Part shown: piece by piece, positions 41,716-44,799 of the stretch | Position numbering within the stretch: position 1 is the stretch's first letter | Layout of the letters: every line of letters begins with the position of its first letter | Assembly (NCBI GenBank): GCA_027081505.1 | Contig: JALWKK010000072.1 | Coordinates: 1-44,799, forward strand | Length of the DNA: 44,799 nucleotides | Source of the DNA: Flavobacteriaceae bacterium | Lineage (GTDB): Bacteria; Bacteroidota; Bacteroidia; Flavobacteriales; Flavobacteriaceae | Direction: 5' to 3' | Notes under the pieces: model-generated | What the model saw: only the letters and a program-made list of their open reading frames with translations | Told to the model about the DNA's origin: nothing | The model's database searches: none | Translations under genes and position numbers: made by a program

Positions 41716-43356
41716 ATGAGATTACTACAAAAAAATACACCATTTAAACAACTTAGCGTTTATTTCGCTATCGCTTTTTTATTTGTTTCAAACAGTGCTC
41801 TTTCGCAAGTAACTTCAGCGATAGACACCACTACTATTAAAATAGGCGAAGAAATAAAATACGCCATTCAAGTTCAAGCAGACACTACCGCTCAAGTGTT
41901 TTTTCCCGCAGGACAAACCTTTAAACCGCTTGAAGTAATAGAAAGTTACAAAACCGACACCCTTTTTAACAACGATAAAATAACCCTAATAAAAAAATAC
42001 GGGCTTACCCAATTTGATTCCGGTCACTACACCATTCCGGCGCAACGAGTGGTAATTAATAACAAACCCTACGATACCGATTCGGTTTTAGTTGAAGTAC
42101 AAGATGTATTGGTAGATACTACCAAACAAAAAATGTTTGATATTAAACCTTTTATAGAAATACCAAAACCCCCGACAGATTTTACAAAATGGTTATATTG
42201 GTTGCTTCCAATATTAGCAATTATCGGGTTGCTTGTTTTGCTATTAATTAGAAGAAAAAAGATAAAAGAAGAAGCAAAAAAACAACTTCCACCTTACGAA
42301 GAAGCCATAACCGCACTTCAAGAATTAGACAACTCTTCCCTATTGCAAGAACACAAAGCAAAAGAGTATTACTCTGCTTTAACCGAAATTGTAAAACGCT
42401 ACATCGATAAAGAAATAGACGATAGCGCATTAGAAAGCACAACAAACGAACTAATACAACGACTAAAACTTCTTAAAGATGCGGGGCGTTTTAATTTCAA
42501 CACAACAACTCTAAAAAAATTGGAAGCCATTTTAAAACGTGCCGATTTGGTAAAATTTGCCAAAATGCAAGAAGACGAAGGGCAAGCAAAAGTAGATAGA
42601 ACTGTGGTTGAAGAAGTGATAAACGAAACCAAAGAGGCAATCCCCGAACCTACCGAAGAAGAACTGTTCCAAAACCAACAATATCTCGAAGAACAACGCA
42701 AAAAACGTCGTAGGAAGCGAAAACGTATTGCTTTTGTATCGGCAATTTCAATACTTTTAGTTTTGTCAATTGTTGTTGTTTCAATTTACGGCGTTAGTGG
42801 CGTAAAAGCTATTATCACCGGAAACACACCAAAAGCATTACTTGAAAAGCATTGGATAAAAAGCGAATACGGAAATCCGGCGATTATCATAGAAACACCC
42901 GAAGTACTCATTAGAAAAGTGCTTCCGGACACATTACAAAATAAAACTCCACAAGCACAAGTATTTCAATACGGAACTATTTTTGAAAAATTTTGGATTA
43001 CCGTTAGTACCATTTCGCTACCGCAAGGAACCGAAATAGATTTATCACAAGCACTCGAACAAGGATTGCAAACCTTAGAAAATTACGGTGCCATAAATAT
43101 GGTCGTGAAACAAGAAGAATTTAAAACCGAAAAAGGAATAGAAGGATTAAAAGGCTATGGAGAATTTAATTTGAAAAACAAAAAAGGAAAAATACTAAAA
43201 ACACCTTTAAAATACGAAACCCTCTTGTTTAAGCAAGAAGGCGGATTACAAAATGTCTTACTTGTTTATAAAAAAGACGATGCCGATGCCGAACGAATTA
43301 AACAAAGAATTATCCGTTCTGTCGAATTAGAAATAACCAAAACAAAGCAAGAGTAA
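41716..43356 (+). CDS. BatD-like membrane protein
   Basis: This 546-residue protein, from the ATG at 41716, has a signal sequence (QLSVYFAIAFLFVSNSALSQ), a periplasmic beta-rich domain (about 30-150), a membrane helix (WLYWLLPILAIIGLLVLLLI), a cytoplasmic charged helical region (about 185-335) and a second helix (IAFVSAISILLVLSIVVVSI) with a soluble tail. An in-frame TTG at 41695 is a possible earlier start. The position between the DUF58 and BatA genes supports a Bat-complex role, but primary-sequence evidence for classical BatD is moderate. The batA-like gene follows with no gap. Confidence 0.8.
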   Translation: MRLLQKNTPFKQLSVYFAIAFLFVSNSALSQVTSAIDTTTIKIGEEIKYAIQVQADTTAQVFFPAGQTFKPLEVIESYKTDTLFNNDKITLIKKYGLTQFDSGHYTIPAQRVVINNKPYDTDSVLVEVQDVLVDTTKQKMFDIKPFIEIPKPPTDFTKWLYWLLPILAIIGLLVLLLIRRKKIKEEAKKQLPPYEEAITALQELDNSSLLQEHKAKEYYSALTEIVKRYIDKEIDDSALESTTNELIQRLKLLKDAGRFNFNTTTLKKLEAILKRADLVKFAKMQEDEGQAKVDRTVVEEVINETKEAIPEPTEEELFQNQQYLEEQRKKRRRKRKRIAFVSAISILLVLSIVVVSIYGVSGVKAIITGNTPKALLEKHWIKSEYGNPAIIIETPEVLIRKVLPDTLQNKTPQAQVFQYGTIFEKFWITVSTISLPQGTEIDLSQALEQGLQTLENYGAINMVVKQEEFKTEKGIEGLKGYGEFNLKNKKGKILKTPLKYETLLFKQEGGLQNVLLVYKKDDADAERIKQRIIRSVELEITKTKQE

Positions 43357-44361
43357 ATGACACGAACATTTGAATTTGTAAACCCCGAGTTTTTCTGGTT
43401 GCTACTACTGCTTCCGGTAGTGGTGGTATGGTATTTCTTAAAGTACAAAAAACAAACGGCAGAATTAAAAATATCCAACATACAAGGGTTTAAATCCAAC
43501 GCCAATTGGCTGGCAAAATTCAGGCATTTGCTGTTCGTGTTACGACTACTGGCAATAACGTTAATTATCGTTGCTATGGCGCGTCCGCGAAATGTAGATG
43601 AATCTACTAAAGTTGTTAAAACCAAAGGTATCGATATTGTTATTGCCATAGATGTTTCGGCAAGTATGCTGGCAAGAGATTTGAAGCCCAACCGGCTTGA
43701 AGCATTAAAAAAAGTAGCGGCACGATTTATAAATGCACGACCTAACGACCGGATAGGGCTGGTAGAATATGCAGGAGAAAGCTACACCCGAACCCCACTT
43801 ACCAGCGACAAATCAATTGTTTTAAAATCGCTTAACCAAGTAAAATACAATACGATTATCGAAGGAGGAACCGCAATAGGAATGGGATTGGCAACTGCCG
43901 TAAACAGACTAAAAGACAGCAAAGCAAAAAGCAAAATTATAATCTTACTAACCGACGGTGTAAACAACAGTGGTTTTATTGACCCGAAAATAGCCAGCGA
44001 ATTAGCAGCCGAATTCAAAATAAAAGTATATACCATAGGAATAGGGACAAACGGCAACGCACTATCCCCGGTAGCTATTAGACCGGACGGGAGTTTTGTT
44101 TACGATTACGCTCCGGTAGAAATAGATGTAAAATTACTTAAAGAAATAGCTAATACCACAGGAGGAAAGTATTTTAGAGCAACCAGTAATAGTAAACTAT
44201 CCGAAATTTATGACGAAATAAACAAATTGGAAAAAACAGATATTGAAGAGTTTAAATATAAAAGTTATGACGAAAAATACAGACCATTAGTGCTTCTGGC
44301 ATTTGGATTGTTGCTGTTGGAAGCATTTTTGCGTCATACTTTTTTTAAGAGTTTTATATAG
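43357..44361 (+). CDS. batA: BatA-like VWA membrane protein
   Basis: This 334-residue protein has an N-terminal membrane helix pair (FFWLLLLLPVVVVWYFL and LLFVLRLLAITLIIVAMA), a periplasmic or cytoplasmic VWA domain with an intact MIDAS (D99-V-S101-A-S103 in IAIDVSASM) plus LTDGVNNSG, and a C-terminal helix (LVLLAFGLLLLEAFL). This is the BatA/BatB arrangement. Interaction with BatD-like and BatB proteins is expected. batB begins 35 bp later. Confidence 0.9.
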   Translation: MTRTFEFVNPEFFWLLLLLPVVVVWYFLKYKKQTAELKISNIQGFKSNANWLAKFRHLLFVLRLLAITLIIVAMARPRNVDESTKVVKTKGIDIVIAIDVSASMLARDLKPNRLEALKKVAARFINARPNDRIGLVEYAGESYTRTPLTSDKSIVLKSLNQVKYNTIIEGGTAIGMGLATAVNRLKDSKAKSKIIILLTDGVNNSGFIDPKIASELAAEFKIKVYTIGIGTNGNALSPVAIRPDGSFVYDYAPVEIDVKLLKEIANTTGGKYFRATSNSKLSEIYDEINKLEKTDIEEFKYKSYDEKYRPLVLLAFGLLLLEAFLRHTFFKSFI

Positions 44362-44396
44362 TAAAAAGATAGCATTGCTAAAAAATTAATGTTGAT

Positions 44397-44799
44397 ATGT
44401 ATCAATTAGAACAAACAAAATATTTTTACCTCTTGTTCACCTTTTTGGTGTTGGCATTGCTGTTGTTATGGCTTGTTATATGGAAGAAAAGTGCCCAAAA
44501 ACGCTTTGCAAACCCTCAATTATTAAAAAAATTAAGCCCAAATAAATCTATTTTTAAAACCGTCTTAAAGTTTATTATCCTTTCTCTGTCTTTAGCTTTG
44601 TTAAGTGTTGCTCTGGTAAACCCCAAAATAGGCACTAAAATAGAAAACGTAAAACGAAGCGGCGTAGATGTAGTCTTTGCAATCGATGTGTCTAAAAGTA
44701 TGCTTGCCGAAGACATCGCACCCAATCGGATAGAAAAAGCCAAACAACTGGTAAACCAAATTATTAACACCCTGGCTGGAGATCGAATAGGAATTATAG
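44397..44799 (+). CDS. batB: BatB-like VWA membrane protein, 3' end beyond window
   Basis: The first 134 codons are present. Two membrane helices (YFYLLFTFLVLALLLLWLVI and VLKFIILSLSLALLSVALV) precede a VWA domain with the MIDAS motif FAIDVSKSM and AEDIAPNRIEKAK. The pattern matches BatB, the usual next gene after batA. The window ends inside the VWA domain, so completeness cannot be judged. Confidence 0.88.
   Translation, partial: MYQLEQTKYFYLLFTFLVLALLLLWLVIWKKSAQKRFANPQLLKKLSPNKSIFKTVLKFIILSLSLALLSVALVNPKIGTKIENVKRSGVDVVFAIDVSKSMLAEDIAPNRIEKAKQLVNQIINTLAGDRIGII

Overview
The window looks like a chromosomal segment of a low-GC member of the Bacteroidota, most probably order Flavobacteriales. 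The evidence is the gene content (an S46 dipeptidyl-peptidase, a DUF4292 lipoprotein, a MoxR/DUF58/Bat operon, ileS next to a DksA/TraR-like gene), the N-terminal signal sequences ending near Q, promoters of the TTG-N(17-23)-TAnnTTTG type, and palindromic intergenic repeats of a style common in that group. No rRNA or tRNA gene was recognised.

Region 1 (1-11055) is a complete type III-A CRISPR-Cas locus. It has a 21-repeat array (24-1528), cas2 and cas1 on the minus strand pointing at the array, and a divergent plus-strand operon cas6-cas10-csm2-csm3-csm4-csm5-csm6. The Cas10 HD and GGDD motifs, the Csm3 cleavage aspartate and the Csm6 CARF and HEPN motifs are all intact. This predicts a system that cuts target RNA and DNA and also makes cyclic oligoadenylate to activate the Csm6 RNase. 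Almost every spacer reads as a sensible peptide on the plus strand. Because type III crRNAs must be antisense to mRNA, this suggests transcription from the cas2 side on the minus strand. Decay of the left end of the array, where REP-like palindromes sit against repeats and one 59-bp block is duplicated, agrees with the left end being the oldest.

Region 2 (11056-20300) holds a DksA/TraR-like regulator and ileS (minus), a decayed gene, an AAA/DUF4143 ATPase with a palindrome over its promoter, a NUMOD4/HNH-like protein paired with a zinc-ribbon protein, and an S46 peptidase whose S1 residue predicts DPP11 (Asp/Glu) specificity.

Region 3 (20322-30280) contains an omega-amidase-like nitrilase, a deoxynucleoside kinase with a secreted partner, a thioredoxin-fold protein, a DUF2892 protein, and a five- or six-gene envelope operon: flippase, dUTPase, sugar nucleotidyltransferase, TPR protein, DUF4292 lipoprotein, and an EnvC-like protein with a degenerate LytM domain.

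Region 4 (30433-36666, minus) is an RND efflux operon: TolC-like, adaptor, RND pump, PII-like protein, DUF2892 protein. A palindromic intergenic element sits between adaptor and pump. A 43-residue membrane protein gene (36960) with its own terminator follows on the other strand.

Region 5 (37212-44799) has thiL with a clear promoter, a small zinc-binding protein, an alpha/beta hydrolase, and the start of a MoxR-DUF58-BatD-like-BatA-BatB operon that runs off the window end.
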